Shown: positions 1 through 9,000, numbered from the stretch's first letter. The stretch is 64,000 nt of DNA from G963668185 sp963668185 (GCA_963668185.1 OY764162.1:620001-684000); one strand, 5' to 3'. Numbers and translations are program-made. Notes: generated from the sequence alone by a model not told the origin.

Positions 1-517
1 GGACTCCCACTACCTGAGCAAAGACCTGATCGTGGGCGCCAGGCAGCGCTACTACCTGGTGTCGATAGTCGACGCCTGTACCCGGCTGGCCTGGTCTGAG
101 GTGGTGGATGACCTCAAGAGCCTGAGCGCGATGTTCGCGGCGCTCAAGAGCATCAACATGCTCAACGCCGAGTACGGGGTGCGCTTCGAGGCGATGCTGA
201 CCGACAACGGCCCTGAGATGGCCTCGCCCAACAACAGGTCTCATCACCCCATGGAGCGGATGCTTGCCGAACTGGGGATCAAGCACCGCTACACTCGGCC
301 CTACCGGCCCCAGACCAACGGCAAGGTGGAGCGCTTCTGGCGTACGCTCAACGACGACCTGCTGGAGGGGACCACCTTCGAGAGTGTGGAGGAGCTCAAG
401 GACGAGTTGATGCAGTACCTGCTCTACTACAATACCGAGCGGCCGCACCAGGGCCTCGGAGGCGACACCCCTCTGAGGACCATGCAAAATCTGTCAACGA
501 ATTAGTCGACATCTACA
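1..517 (+). mobile_element. 3' part of an IS481-like insertion sequence
   Basis: The window opens inside an integrase-core transposase whose stop is at 505. Twelve bases later the sequence ends in GACATCTACA, whose reverse complement begins TGTAGATGTC. A 5'-TGT terminus is usual for IS481-family inverted repeats, so 517 is proposed as the right end. From 518 the sequence matches the C-terminal part of a CoA-transferase, consistent with insertion into that gene. The left end lies outside the window, so neither the repeat pair nor a target duplication can be verified. Confidence 0.6.
2..505 (+). CDS. IS481-family transposase, C-terminal part (truncated by window edge)
   Basis: This is the catalytic rve/DDE integrase core of a transposase. 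The reading frame is open to base 2, so the N-terminal HTH region lies outside the window. The three catalytic acids are visible: Asp in DSHYLSKD at the window edge, Asp in LTDNGPEM, and Glu in NGKVERFWRTLNDDL. The C-terminus has the usual YNTERPHQGLGG motif. The GTG at 32 is only an internal codon. It probably mobilises the flanking element. IS481 fits best by the spacing of the motifs; IS3-type OrfB is the alternative. Confidence 0.85.
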   Translation, partial: DSHYLSKDLIVGARQRYYLVSIVDACTRLAWSEVVDDLKSLSAMFAALKSINMLNAEYGVRFEAMLTDNGPEMASPNNRSHHPMERMLAELGIKHRYTRPYRPQTNGKVERFWRTLNDDLLEGTTFESVEELKDELMQYLLYYNTERPHQGLGGDTPLRTMQNLSTN

Positions 518-982
518 ATCATCACCATCGCCAGCGACGAGCAGCGGCGTCGCCTCGCCGCCGCGTTTGGCCGCACTGACTGGCACGACGACCCTAGGTT
601 CGAGACCTTCGACTCGCGCAACGCCAACATCGACGCCACGCGCCACGCCATTCAGGAGTGCGTCGAGCCCCTGATCCGCGAGGAGGTCTTGCGAAAACTG
701 GTGGAGCACGGCGTGCCTTGCGCCCCGGTCAGGACCGCCCCGGAGGCGCTGCGTGATACGCACTTCCGGGAGCGCGGCACACTGTTCGACATGCGGCACG
801 CCGCTACGGACGCTCACATCGACGCCGCTGTCACCGGCTTCCCGGTCCTGTTCGACGGCGAACCTCTCCCGCAGCCGCCCGGCGCGCCCACGCTCGGCAT
901 GCACAACCGTGAGATCTACCGCGGCCTCCTGGGCCTCAAAGAACGCGAATTGCACCAACTCCAGACTGCCGGCGTCATCTGA
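518..982 (+). pseudogene. CaiB/BaiF family III CoA-transferase, 3' fragment
   Basis: The translation resembles the C-terminal third of family III CoA-transferases: a segment like GRTDWHDDPRF..SRNAN, then GVPCAPVRTAPEALRD, and an end like PTLGMHNREIYRGLLG. These enzymes are normally about 400 residues; only about 155 codons remain. The 5' part with the catalytic Asp is missing because an insertion element abuts at 517. The fragment happens to be in the same frame as the transposase, directly after its stop, and has no obvious ribosome-binding site. The ATG-like start at 689 would leave an even shorter remnant. It is almost certainly non-functional in CoA transfer. Confidence 0.8.
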
Positions 983-1007
983 AGCCATCGAACAAACCAT
1001 GAAGGTC

Positions 1008-1030
1008 GTAGAGGCGGGTTTGAAACCCGC
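1008..1030. repeat. Interspersed palindrome, family B
   Basis: GTAGAGG is followed by the perfect palindrome GCGGGTTTGAAACCCGC. Related copies lie at 11297, 55768 and 58831. Confidence 0.7.
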
Positions 1031-1049
1031 TGTCGGCCTCTCTCTAATT

Positions 1050-1079
1050 AACCACTAGCCACTGACCACTAGCCACTAT
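1050..1079. repeat. Short CCACTAG/CCACTGA tandem repeat
   Basis: Three to four copies of a 7-10 base unit (CCACTAG, CCACTGA) lie just upstream of the homocysteine methyltransferase gene. A related stretch, CTGACCACTGGCTACTAG, is found at about 2541-2567, upstream of another gene. Confidence 0.5.
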
Positions 1080-1104
1080 AAACTGTCTTCTGGAGGTAGA
1101 AAAA

Positions 1105-2088
1105 ATGCCCAAACAGAACATCATGGACAGGCTGGCCGCGGGCGAGCCGTTGCTAATGGACGGCGGCACTGGCTCCGAGATACAGCGCAGGGGAGCCGAC
1201 GTTCTCGTCCAGACCACCGTGGAGACCGAGCTCCGGGGCTGGTCGGCCACTGCCAACATCGAGTTCGCCGACGTCGTCCGCGAAGTGCACCAGGACTACC
1301 TCCGATGCGGGGCCGAGATTCTGATCAGCAACAACTTCTGGACCACGCCCAGCCGGCTGAACCCGCTCGACCTGCCGTACTCATGGCAGGACTACGTGCG
1401 CGCGGGCGGCGAAAACGCACTCGCCGCACGGGACGCGATGAACCCGGAAGCGTACGTCGCGGGCGGAATCGCGCCCCCGTACGTTCACGACCATCTGGTA
1501 GGGGAGCCTCGTTCGGACGTTGCCATCATGGGCCGCGAGGCGTACCGCCAGGAGTTCGCCGGCCCGGCGAAGATCCTCGTTGACCTGGGCGTGGACGTCC
1601 TGCTGCCGGAATACATCGGCTTCAAGGACGACTGCGTCGAGGCCGTCGATGCCTGCGCAGAGTTCGGCCTGCCGGTGTTCCTCGGCGTCCGGCACATACG
1701 GCCCGGCGGCGTTATGCAGTACGGCGAGTCGCTGCGCGACCTCGTCGCCGCGCTGGAAGGACGGGATGTCGCCGGAATACTGCTCATGTGCACGCGCCCC
1801 GCGGAGATCACCGAAGGACTTGACATCCTGGGAGACTGCTACGACGGCATCGTGGGCGCGTACCCCAACGCCGGCTACAACCCCATGGCGCCGCTGGGCG
1901 GTCGCGGCGGCGAGCCGGGCGACATCCTGCGCCCGGGCCACACGCCGCCATCAGAGCTCGGCAGGATCACCGCCGACTGGCTGGACAAAGGCGCCCGGAT
2001 CGTAGGCGGCTGCTGCGCCACCGGCCCAGAGCACACCATAGCGCAAGCTGCCGCCTTCAACGCCGCCAAAGAGGTGGCCGTCGCATAG
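1105..2088 (+). CDS. Homocysteine S-methyltransferase family protein
   Basis: This 327-residue protein has the fold of the Zn-dependent homocysteine methyltransferase family, which moves a methyl group to a thiol such as homocysteine. Visible landmarks are LLMDGGTGSEIQRRG at the N-terminus, a Cys in LLMCTRPAEI and the paired Cys in IVGGCCATGPEH near residue 300; together these match the family's three zinc ligands. ATG at 1105 follows GGAGG at 1091-1095. It stands alone downstream of the broken CoA-transferase. The true substrate is uncertain: S-methylmethionine, betaine-like or catabolic methyl donors are all possible. Confidence 0.8.
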   Translation: MPKQNIMDRLAAGEPLLMDGGTGSEIQRRGADVLVQTTVETELRGWSATANIEFADVVREVHQDYLRCGAEILISNNFWTTPSRLNPLDLPYSWQDYVRAGGENALAARDAMNPEAYVAGGIAPPYVHDHLVGEPRSDVAIMGREAYRQEFAGPAKILVDLGVDVLLPEYIGFKDDCVEAVDACAEFGLPVFLGVRHIRPGGVMQYGESLRDLVAALEGRDVAGILLMCTRPAEITEGLDILGDCYDGIVGAYPNAGYNPMAPLGGRGGEPGDILRPGHTPPSELGRITADWLDKGARIVGGCCATGPEHTIAQAAAFNAAKEVAVA

Positions 2089-2104
2089 CCTGACCGACGT
2101 ACTC

Positions 2105-2133
2105 CGTCATTCCGGACTTGATACGGAATCCAG
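2105..2133. repeat. Interspersed repeat, family C
   Basis: Imperfect palindrome CGTCATTCCGGACTTGAT followed by ACGGAATCCAG. A diverged copy is at 8912-8939. A further palindromic string, TTCCGAGCGTAGCGAGGGA, follows at about 2195, so the 2089-2234 gap is mostly repeat material. Confidence 0.6.
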
Positions 2134-2234
2134 AGGTGGGGCAGGGGCTTGGTGCTGCACGCAAGGTCGGAGATGTGCCCGACCTCGATCGTCGTTCCGA
2201 GCGTAGCGAGGGACCTAGGGCCTCCCGCTCGCCA

Positions 2235-2510
2235 TCAGCGCCGCGCCATTCGCTCCACGAGTTCGGGATCGACCTCAATGAGAGGGCGGTAGTCCTTGAA
2301 CCCATTCACTTCCACGGGCGCGGCGTCAGGGTCGGTTGCTATGCCTGCGTTGATCGCAGCCTCTTCGCCATAGACAGTCTCTATCTCCGCGAACGTCCAG
2401 CCGTGGTACGATTTCTCTATCGCCTCGGCGAACTCCTCCATCTCCTCCGCGGGCAGCCTCGTTGCAAAGTCCGCCCACGCCTCGGCAGGCACCTTACCGG
2501 CTTTGCTCAT
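2235..2510 (-). CDS. Small hypothetical protein
   Basis: This 91-residue acidic protein was not recognised. It looks helical in the first half (PAEEMEEFAEAIEKSYHGWTFAEIETVYGEEAAINAG) with no membrane segment and no cysteines. The ATG follows AAGGGA on the minus strand. It sits downstream of the enolase-superfamily gene on the same strand, 57 bases after it, so the two may be cotranscribed. Codon use matches the neighbours. Confidence 0.55.
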   Translation of the reverse strand: MSKAGKVPAEAWADFATRLPAEEMEEFAEAIEKSYHGWTFAEIETVYGEEAAINAGIATDPDAAPVEVNGFKDYRPLIEVDPELVERMARR

Positions 2511-2567
2511 AGCGCATCCCTTCTTGTCAGTTCAACTAAAAACTGACCACTGGCTACTAGCCATTGT

Positions 2568-3695
2568 TTACGCCTCCACGTACATCCCGTTCTCAAGATA
2601 ATGCTCGCGCGCCGTCCCCACGGCGTCCCAATCAAGCTCGAAGCCCAGGCCCGGGCCGTTCACGACGGCCAGCCTGCCGTCCGTCAGCGTCAGGTCCGGT
2701 GCCGAGATGATGTCGTGCTCCAGCAGTTGCGGCATTATCTGGTTGCCGTCGTCAAGGTTCGGGAACGTGGCTGCCGCCTGGTTCGCCGCGCACGTCGTGA
2801 TGCCGGTCTCCCGAAGGCCGTGCAGGCACAGGCTGACGCCTGCCGCCTCCGCGATAGCCGCCGACTTGCGCAGCCCGGTCAGTCCGCCCGCCTCGTGCAG
2901 TCCCAGCACGATCGCGTCCGCCGCCCGTCGCCTGCACACCTCGTACACGTCCGATAGCGTGTACACCGATTGGTCGGCTGCTATCGGCACACCCACCGAG
3001 TCCTTAACCTGCTTCAGCGCGTCGATGCTGTGGCTTGGCACCGGCTGCTCGATGAACTCCGGGTCGAACCGCTCCAGCTTGCGGATCATCCGTATGGCCG
3101 TCAGCACGTCCCAGGCCTCGTTTGGGTCGATCCGCAGCCGCCGGTCGCCTATCGCCTCCCGGACGCGCGCTATGGTCTCCATGTCGTACGCCTCGCTGTA
3201 GCCGATCTTGACGTAGATGACCTGCGCCCCCTCATCCACGTGCCGCCGCGCGTCGTCCGCTAACTCCTGCGGCGTGCCTCCTTGAAGGAACGCGAAGTAC
3301 CCGATGCTGTCGTGCACCGCGCCGCCCATGAGCTTGTGCACCGGCTGGCCCGCCGCCTTGCCGACAAGGTCCCACATCGCCATCTCAAGCCCGACGAGCG
3401 TCTGGTTCGCGTGGCGCGGCGTGAGGAACAGGGCGTGCCGCCTGGAAGCTGTCGCGATCAGCGCCTGCATGTCGTGCGGGTCCTGGCCCTCCAGCGCCTT
3501 CACCGCCTGTCGTATCGTGGCCTGCGTCGCGTCCGCCGACGCCCACGCGAGGCACTCGCCGTAGCCGACCGCCCCCTCGTCCGTATGGATCTCGACGAGG
3601 ATCGTCGTCGTCCCGCCGGACGTCCCGTGACTCCAGTGGTAGGCTTGCCTGAACGGGATCGCCAGCGGCGTAGTTTTCACTTCGGTTATTCGCAT
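2568..3695 (-). CDS. Mandelate racemase/muconate lactonizing enzyme family protein
   Basis: This 375-residue protein is an enolase-superfamily enzyme, which abstracts the alpha-proton of a carboxylate bound to Mg2+. The N-terminal capping domain covers about residues 1-120. In the barrel, a Lys is seen in YVKIG (about 163) and metal ligands in RIDPNEAW (Asp190), FIEQPV (Glu216) and AADQSV (Asp241). The position that is Lys in classical cycloisomerases (before EAGGL) is not Lys here, while a His follows in LCLHGL (about 292). Substrate cannot be named. It is divergent from the acylase gene with only 47 bases between starts. Confidence 0.85.
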   Translation of the reverse strand: MRITEVKTTPLAIPFRQAYHWSHGTSGGTTTILVEIHTDEGAVGYGECLAWASADATQATIRQAVKALEGQDPHDMQALIATASRRHALFLTPRHANQTLVGLEMAMWDLVGKAAGQPVHKLMGGAVHDSIGYFAFLQGGTPQELADDARRHVDEGAQVIYVKIGYSEAYDMETIARVREAIGDRRLRIDPNEAWDVLTAIRMIRKLERFDPEFIEQPVPSHSIDALKQVKDSVGVPIAADQSVYTLSDVYEVCRRRAADAIVLGLHEAGGLTGLRKSAAIAEAAGVSLCLHGLRETGITTCAANQAAATFPNLDDGNQIMPQLLEHDIISAPDLTLTDGRLAVVNGPGLGFELDWDAVGTAREHYLENGMYVEA

Positions 3696-3742
3696 CGCAC
3701 CAACCCTCTGCAGGATTTCCGCCTATCATATACGCCTGTCCT

Positions 3743-6094
3743 ATGAGCACACTACGCCCGCCCGCCGCTCTGACCCGCGCCGTGTTCCGGCTGACCCTCG
3801 GCTCCCGCTTGCCCAGGACGAGCGGCACGCTTGAGGTGGAAGGCCCGCGCGGGCAGGTCACGATACGCCGCGACCGCTACGGTATCCCGATGATCGAGGC
3901 CGACGACGAACTGGACGTCTTCTTCGGCTTCGGCTTCTGCCAGGGCCAGGACAGGGCAGTGCAGATCGAGTTATCGAAGCGCGCGGCCAGCGGAACGCTG
4001 TCTGAGCTTTTTGGCCCCGGCACGCTGCGGCTGGACCGCCTCTTCCGCCGCGCCGGACTGCGCCATGCCGCCGGGGAGCAGTTCGAGGCGCTGTCGCCCA
4101 GCGTGGCCTCGATACTCGCCGCGTTCGCTGCCGGCGTCAACGCCGGGTACGAACGCGGCCTTGCGTCCCGGCCTCACGAGATGGCGCTGCTCCGGGCCCA
4201 ACTCTCCGAGTTCACGGCAATCGACGTCGTCGCCCTGCTGAAGCTACAGTCGTTCACGATGCCCTCCAACTGGGACTCAGAACTCGCGAGGCTGAAGGTG
4301 CTGGACCTGGACGGTACCGACGCGCTCTGCGACCTCGATCCCGCGTACCCCGAATGGCACCGCGTCGCCGTGCCGCCCACCGCCGTCGCGGGTCGGGCCG
4401 CCGATCGGCTCGCGGACGACCTCGCGCTGTTCCAGGACACGGTAGGGACGGGCGGCGGCTCGAACGGCTGGGCCGTGTCGGGCGCGAAGACCCGGACGGG
4501 GCGGCCTATTCTCGCCAACGACCCCCATCTCTCGCCCGCGCTCCCGCCGCACTGGTACCTCGCCCGCATGCAGTCGCCGGACTGGACGCTCGCCGGAGCG
4601 GCGCTGGCGGGTACGCCCGCGATCGCTGTCGGGCACAACGGCCATTGCGCCTGGGGCGTCACCGCCGGCCTCACCGACAACACCGACCTCTTCCTTGAGC
4701 GCATCGGGCCGGATGGCCGCTCCGTACTTCAGGACGGCGAGTACGTCCCTTGCGAGTCCCGCGCCGAGACGATTCACGTCAAGGGCGCCGAGCCGGTCGA
4801 GGAGGAAGTGCTTCTCACGCCGCGCGGCCCGCTAATCAGCCCCGCGCTGGACGGCGAGCTTGGCGCGGTCTCGATGCGGGCGGTCTGGCTGGACGCCCTG
4901 CCGATCGGCGGGTTCCTCGGCGCGTTGGGGGCGAGGACGGTCGAGGAGTTCCGCGCGCCGTTCGCCGAGTGGCCCATCCTTCCCCTCGACATCGTCTGCG
5001 CCGACACCGCCGGCAACATCGGCTTCCAGTTGGTGGGGCAGGCGCCGCGCCGCCGCAGCGGAAACGGCGCCGTGCCCGCGGCCGGCTGGGACTCGCGGAC
5101 CGGGTGGGAGGATGAGGGCGTCCCGTTCGAGGACATGCCGCACGCCCTGAACCCCGATTGCGGCTACGTTGCCGCCGCCAACACGCAGCCCCAACCACAC
5201 GGCGAGGGGCCGTTCCTCGGCGTCGACTGGATCGACGGCTACCGCCTCGGCAGGATCGCGGAGGCGCTGGAGGAGCGCTCCGACTGGGACATCTCCACGT
5301 CCGCCTCGCTCCAGATGGACGTGAAGTCCATGCCGTGGGCCGAACTGCGGGACACAGTTCTGGCCGGGGATCCCGGCAGCCCGGAGTCCGCCGCCGCCCG
5401 CGAGTTGCTGGAAGGCTGGGATGGCCGCATGTCAGTCGACTCCGTCCCCGCCACGCTGTTCCACATCTTCCTCGCCGAGATGTCAGGCCGGATCGCTCGT
5501 GCAAGAGCGCCGCGGTCCGCACCCTGGATTCTTGGCCGGAGCCCGCATCCGGCCAGCGGGAGCTCGTTCTTCGCCGCGCGGCAGGTCGGCAGAGTGTCCC
5601 GCCTGCTACGCGAACGCCCGGAGGGCTGGTTCCCTGACGGCTGGCGAGCGGAGATCGACGCCGCCCTTCGCGCCTCGTACGCCGCCGTCGTCCGTCGCCT
5701 CGGCGAATCGACGGCCCGCTGGCAGTGGGGCAGGGCGCGCAGGGTCACGCTCGCTCACCCGATGGGCCGCGCCCCGTTCCTGGACGGCATCTTCAACCTC
5801 GGCCCGTTCGAGTGCCCCGGCGACGTCAACACCGTCGCGCAGGCCGGCACGGTCGGCGAAGACCCGCTGGCAAGCCCCGGCGCAGTCCCGTCGCTGCGCA
5901 TGGCGCTGGACGTCGGCGACTGGGACCGGTCGTTCTTCTCGCTGCCGGGCGGCCAGTCCGGCAACCCTCTATCGCCGCACTACTCGGACCTGCTGCCGTT
6001 CTGGCTGGAGGGCAGGGGAGTCCCAATTCCCTGGACCCAAGAGGCCGTAGAAGCCGCAGCCGTCGAAACGCTCCTGCTAAAGCTCGCCGGCTGA
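3743..6094 (+). CDS. Penicillin acylase family protein (Ntn hydrolase)
   Basis: A 783-residue precursor of the penicillin/cephalosporin/AHL acylase family, which hydrolyses amides after self-cleavage into alpha and beta chains. The N-terminal RDRYGIPMIEADDELDVFFGFGFCQGQDR is typical of the alpha chain. The beta chain should begin at Ser240 in GTGGGSNGWAVSG, the nucleophile. NDPHLSPALPPHWYLARM follows as expected. There is no clear signal peptide, although a hydrophobic start may anchor it. Substrate may be a penicillin-like, N-acyl homoserine lactone or other amide. Its 3' end overlaps the convergent glycosylase gene by 18 bases. Confidence 0.88.
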   Translation: MSTLRPPAALTRAVFRLTLGSRLPRTSGTLEVEGPRGQVTIRRDRYGIPMIEADDELDVFFGFGFCQGQDRAVQIELSKRAASGTLSELFGPGTLRLDRLFRRAGLRHAAGEQFEALSPSVASILAAFAAGVNAGYERGLASRPHEMALLRAQLSEFTAIDVVALLKLQSFTMPSNWDSELARLKVLDLDGTDALCDLDPAYPEWHRVAVPPTAVAGRAADRLADDLALFQDTVGTGGGSNGWAVSGAKTRTGRPILANDPHLSPALPPHWYLARMQSPDWTLAGAALAGTPAIAVGHNGHCAWGVTAGLTDNTDLFLERIGPDGRSVLQDGEYVPCESRAETIHVKGAEPVEEEVLLTPRGPLISPALDGELGAVSMRAVWLDALPIGGFLGALGARTVEEFRAPFAEWPILPLDIVCADTAGNIGFQLVGQAPRRRSGNGAVPAAGWDSRTGWEDEGVPFEDMPHALNPDCGYVAAANTQPQPHGEGPFLGVDWIDGYRLGRIAEALEERSDWDISTSASLQMDVKSMPWAELRDTVLAGDPGSPESAAARELLEGWDGRMSVDSVPATLFHIFLAEMSGRIARARAPRSAPWILGRSPHPASGSSFFAARQVGRVSRLLRERPEGWFPDGWRAEIDAALRASYAAVVRRLGESTARWQWGRARRVTLAHPMGRAPFLDGIFNLGPFECPGDVNTVAQAGTVGEDPLASPGAVPSLRMALDVGDWDRSFFSLPGGQSGNPLSPHYSDLLPFWLEGRGVPIPWTQEAVEAAAVETLLLKLAG

Positions 6095-7084
6095 GACGCG
6101 GCGGGCGGCGGCGAACAGGTACGTCGTGGCGTAGCTGCGGTGGGGCGACCATCGCCGCGAGGCCTCCAGCGCCTCGTCGCCCGTCATGCGCACACCGTCG
6201 CCCGGCGCCGCCTTGCCCTGCATGACCGCCGTTACGTGCCGTTGCAGCGCGAGGTCGCCGCTTGGAAAACCGTCCGCGCGGTCGAACGTGCGGATGAGCA
6301 GCCAGTGCGCCGTCCACGGCCCGACGCCACGGATGCGGCACAGTTCCTCCTCTATCTCCGCGTCAGGGCGGTCGTGCAGCGCCTCCAGGTCCAGCGCGCC
6401 GGAGGCCACGCCCCGGGCTATGTCCAGCACGTACTCTGCCTTGCGGGCACTCAGCTTCAGCGCGCGCAGGTCTTCGACGCTCGCCCCGGCCAGTGCGGCG
6501 GGCGCAGGGAACGCGCGGTACGTCGCGCCGCCGTGCTCGAAGGGCGCGCCGTAAGCGTCCACCAGCGCGCTCCGCAGGATGCGCGCAACCGCGCTGCTGA
6601 CCTGCTGCGCCAGTATCGCCATGACCAGCGCCTCGAACACCGACGCCGCCTGCGGCACGTGCAGCCCGCGGAAGCGCCGCACGAGCGGCGCAAGCCCATC
6701 GTCGGCCAGCGCGAGCCGGTAGAACGGTGCGAGGTCCTGCTCGACGCCCAGCAGCCAGCCGACCGTCCGCTCGATCTCCGGCGCGTCCGCCTCCCCGGTG
6801 CCGGAGCCGTAAGCCCACACGGTCAGCAGCGGCGCGTCAACATCCCCGTTCCAAGCAACGTCCACCAGCGCAAGGCGCCCGTTCAGGTCAAGCACCCTCA
6901 GGAAGTGACCTTCCCGGTACACGTCCGCCCCGTATCGCTCCCGGTTGAAGGTGATGTGCGACGCGGTCAGGGCGTGGTCGTAGGGCGGGCGCGGCGTCAT
7001 CTGGAAGGAGACGGCGGGCGGCCCCGGGGACGCGGGGGAAGTGCGCTGGGCGCTGCCTCCGGCTGTGCTCTTATCGTCTAACAT
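6077..7084 (-). CDS. DNA-3-methyladenine glycosylase II-like (AlkA family, HhH-GPD)
   Basis: This 335-residue enzyme should excise alkylated bases in base-excision repair. The helix-hairpin-helix is seen as LCRIRGVGPWTAHWLLI (about 249-265), followed by the catalytic Asp277 in GFPSGDLALQR. ILAQQVSS upstream is the usual AlkA helix. The N-terminal 30 residues are low-complexity, so the true start may be later, for example the Met at residue 29. It has no Cys-rich iron-sulfur motif, which argues against MutY/Nth. It converges on the acylase gene. Confidence 0.87.
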   Translation of the reverse strand: MLDDKSTAGGSAQRTSPASPGPPAVSFQMTPRPPYDHALTASHITFNRERYGADVYREGHFLRVLDLNGRLALVDVAWNGDVDAPLLTVWAYGSGTGEADAPEIERTVGWLLGVEQDLAPFYRLALADDGLAPLVRRFRGLHVPQAASVFEALVMAILAQQVSSAVARILRSALVDAYGAPFEHGGATYRAFPAPAALAGASVEDLRALKLSARKAEYVLDIARGVASGALDLEALHDRPDAEIEEELCRIRGVGPWTAHWLLIRTFDRADGFPSGDLALQRHVTAVMQGKAAPGDGVRMTGDEALEASRRWSPHRSYATTYLFAAARRVSAGEL

Positions 7085-7170
7085 AGCTTGAATCGTAGCT
7101 GAGAAATTCGCTCCAGACCCTGAACAGCTACCGCCTTCAGCATCTGTTTAGCCTCCATGAAATGCAAGTC

Positions 7171-7196
7171 CGTTCGCCCTGAGCCTGTCGAAGGGC
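7171..7196 (+). repeat. Interspersed palindrome, family A
   Basis: A full copy: CGTTCGCCCTGAGCCTG then TCGAAGGGC. It forms an inverted pair with the copy at 7221-7245. Confidence 0.75.
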
Positions 7197-7220
7197 ACGT
7201 CCTCAGCCGACGCACGTTGT

Positions 7221-7245
7221 GGTTCGACAAGCTCACCACGAACGG
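7221..7245 (-). repeat. Interspersed palindrome, family A (variant)
   Basis: GGTTCGACAAGCTCACCACG then AACGG, the GGTTCG/CGAACC variant of the family, in inverted orientation to the 7171 copy. Confidence 0.7.
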
Positions 7246-7392
7246 GGTGGACTCATCATTTCTGAACAGCTACCGCCTCCGCGCCGCCGGTTTACTTGCC
7301 CCTGTGCCTATGCTAGATTGCGGGCAGCCCCGGCGGTAGCGATCTGGCCGGGCAAGTGGCGCAGACCCCCTTAGCGATTCAGGAGCGTGAAC

Positions 7393-8835
7393 ATGGTAAC
7401 TCCCACCGACAAGTCCGCGTGGTGGATCAAGGACGACTACTCCAGGGAAGAGATCGACAGCCTTGTGAAGAAGGGCCTCGACCACTTCTGGACCCAGAAC
7501 CACCAGATGGCCGACCTCGTCGCCGAAGACGGCTACAACATCATGGTCCGGGGCGACGGCTGCTACATCTGGGACATCGAGGGCAACAGGTACATCGACG
7601 GCTTCGGCGGCCTGCTGCTCAAGAACATCGGCCACAACCACCCGGAGGTCGCGGAGGCGGTCGCGAACCAGATGACCACGCTCGCGTACGCCAACTCAGG
7701 CGCGTACAGCAGCATCCCCGGCATCCTGCTGGCAGAGAAGATCGCCGGCCACGCGCCGGGCGACATGCACCGCACCTTCTTCTGCGGCGGCGGCTCCGAG
7801 GCCGTGGAGATCGCGCTGAAGATGGCGCGGCAGTACCAGCACATCACGGGCAACCCCATGAAGTCCAAGGTCATCTGGCGCAGGGGCCAGTACCACGGCT
7901 CCAGCAACGCGGCGATGGCCGCCGGGACCGCCGGAACGCGCGGCGGCGCGATGTTCTCCAACATGTTCAACATGGGCCCGTCCGTGGACCCGCCGTACTG
8001 CTTCGAGTGCCCGTGGGGCTACGAGGGCAGGACGCGCGACACCTGCTGCGCACAGAGCCCCAGGGCGCTCCGCAACGCCGTCAAGGCAGAGGGCGCGGAG
8101 TCCGTGGCCGCGTTCATCGCCACGCCCGTCAGCAAGGGATCGCAGATTCCGCCGGACGAGTACTTCCCGGAGATCCGCGAGATATGCGACGAGAACGGGA
8201 TGCTGTTCATCGCGGACGAGATCGTGTGCGGGTTCGGCAGGCTGGGGACGTGGTTCGGCATGCAGAGGTTCGGCGTGCAGCCGGACATTATGACGATGGC
8301 CAAGGGCCTCTCAAGCGGCGAGCTTCCCGTGGGCGGCGTCATGGCGGCGAAGAAGGTCACGGAGGCGTTCGACAACGCAGAGGGCGATGACGGCGCGTTC
8401 CACCACGGCGTGACGTTCGGCGGGCACCCGGCCGTGATGGCGGCGTCCCTCAAGAACGTCGAGATCATGGAGCGCGACAACGTCGTCCAGAACGCCGACG
8501 AGATGGGCCGCTACTTCTACGACCGCTGCATGTCCACGCTGCAGGAGAACCATCCGAGCGTCGGCTTCGTGGGCGGCGGCATGGGCCTGCTCCTAAACCT
8601 GGAGATGGTCAAGAACCGCAAGACCGGCGAACGGTACGGCGGCGGCCCGCGCGGCGAGTACTCGGAGAAGTTCACGAAGAAGCTGCGCGACCGCGGCCTG
8701 GCCGTCAGGGCAGGGGACTCCGTGTCCTTCGCGCCGCCGCTGGTCATCACCCGCGAGATCATCGACGACATCATCGACATCCTCGATGAGACGATCGGCG
8801 AGATGGAGCAGGAGTTTCCTGTGGAGAACGCCTAG
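7393..8835 (+). CDS. Class III pyridoxal-phosphate aminotransferase
   Basis: A 480-residue class III aminotransferase, a PLP enzyme acting on omega-amino groups. Motifs in order: DIEGNRYIDGFGG, HNHPEVAEA, FFCGGGSEAVEIALKMARQ, the DEIVCGFGRLG stretch with the PLP-binding Asp, and the Schiff-base Lys in TMAKGLSSGELPVGG. A Cys-rich insert (PYCFECPWGYEGRTRDTCC) near residues 200-220 is seen in some members. The start at ATG 7393 is preferred over GTG 7387 because AGGAG at 7381-7385 is then seven bases away. Substrate unknown; a beta-alanine- or taurine-pyruvate-type reaction is possible. Confidence 0.87.
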   Translation: MVTPTDKSAWWIKDDYSREEIDSLVKKGLDHFWTQNHQMADLVAEDGYNIMVRGDGCYIWDIEGNRYIDGFGGLLLKNIGHNHPEVAEAVANQMTTLAYANSGAYSSIPGILLAEKIAGHAPGDMHRTFFCGGGSEAVEIALKMARQYQHITGNPMKSKVIWRRGQYHGSSNAAMAAGTAGTRGGAMFSNMFNMGPSVDPPYCFECPWGYEGRTRDTCCAQSPRALRNAVKAEGAESVAAFIATPVSKGSQIPPDEYFPEIREICDENGMLFIADEIVCGFGRLGTWFGMQRFGVQPDIMTMAKGLSSGELPVGGVMAAKKVTEAFDNAEGDDGAFHHGVTFGGHPAVMAASLKNVEIMERDNVVQNADEMGRYFYDRCMSTLQENHPSVGFVGGGMGLLLNLEMVKNRKTGERYGGGPRGEYSEKFTKKLRDRGLAVRAGDSVSFAPPLVITREIIDDIIDILDETIGEMEQEFPVENA

Positions 8836-8865
8836 CGGCCTGACACCGCACAGCCCAGAACGCAC

Positions 8866-8895
8866 GAGGCCCCGGATGCACAACGCCGGGGCCTC
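8866..8895 (+). terminator. Hairpin terminator after the aminotransferase gene
   Basis: GAGGCCCCGG and CCGGGGCCTC pair perfectly (10 bp) around a 10-base loop, 30 bases after the stop. Only a weak T-rich tract (CATCTCTT) follows, so efficiency is uncertain. Confidence 0.65.
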
Positions 8896-8911
8896 GGCAT
8901 CTCTTAACTCT

Positions 8912-8939
8912 CGTCATTCCGTGCTTGACTCTGAATCCA
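8912..8939. repeat. Interspersed repeat, family C (diverged)
   Basis: CGTCATTCCGTGCTTGAC then TCTGAATCCA, related to the copy at 2105-2133. Confidence 0.5.
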
Positions 8940-9000
8940 CTATCATTGGCGTATGGGACGCACTAGGGATGCCCTTAGCCACGCGGTTCACGGCCTGAGT

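Larger units (their letters stand above)
7085..7392. other. Intergenic region with an inverted repeat pair
   Basis: These 308 bases separate the divergent glycosylase and aminotransferase genes and should hold both promoters. They contain two family A repeats in opposite orientation (7171-7196 and 7221-7245) with a 24-base spacer. AGGAG at 7381-7385 is the aminotransferase ribosome-binding site. No further gene is visible. Confidence 0.6.

Noticed and set aside
7171..7245. An attachment site or small mobile cassette between the inverted repeats
   Set aside because: The 24-base spacer holds nothing, and the same repeat occurs singly at other places.
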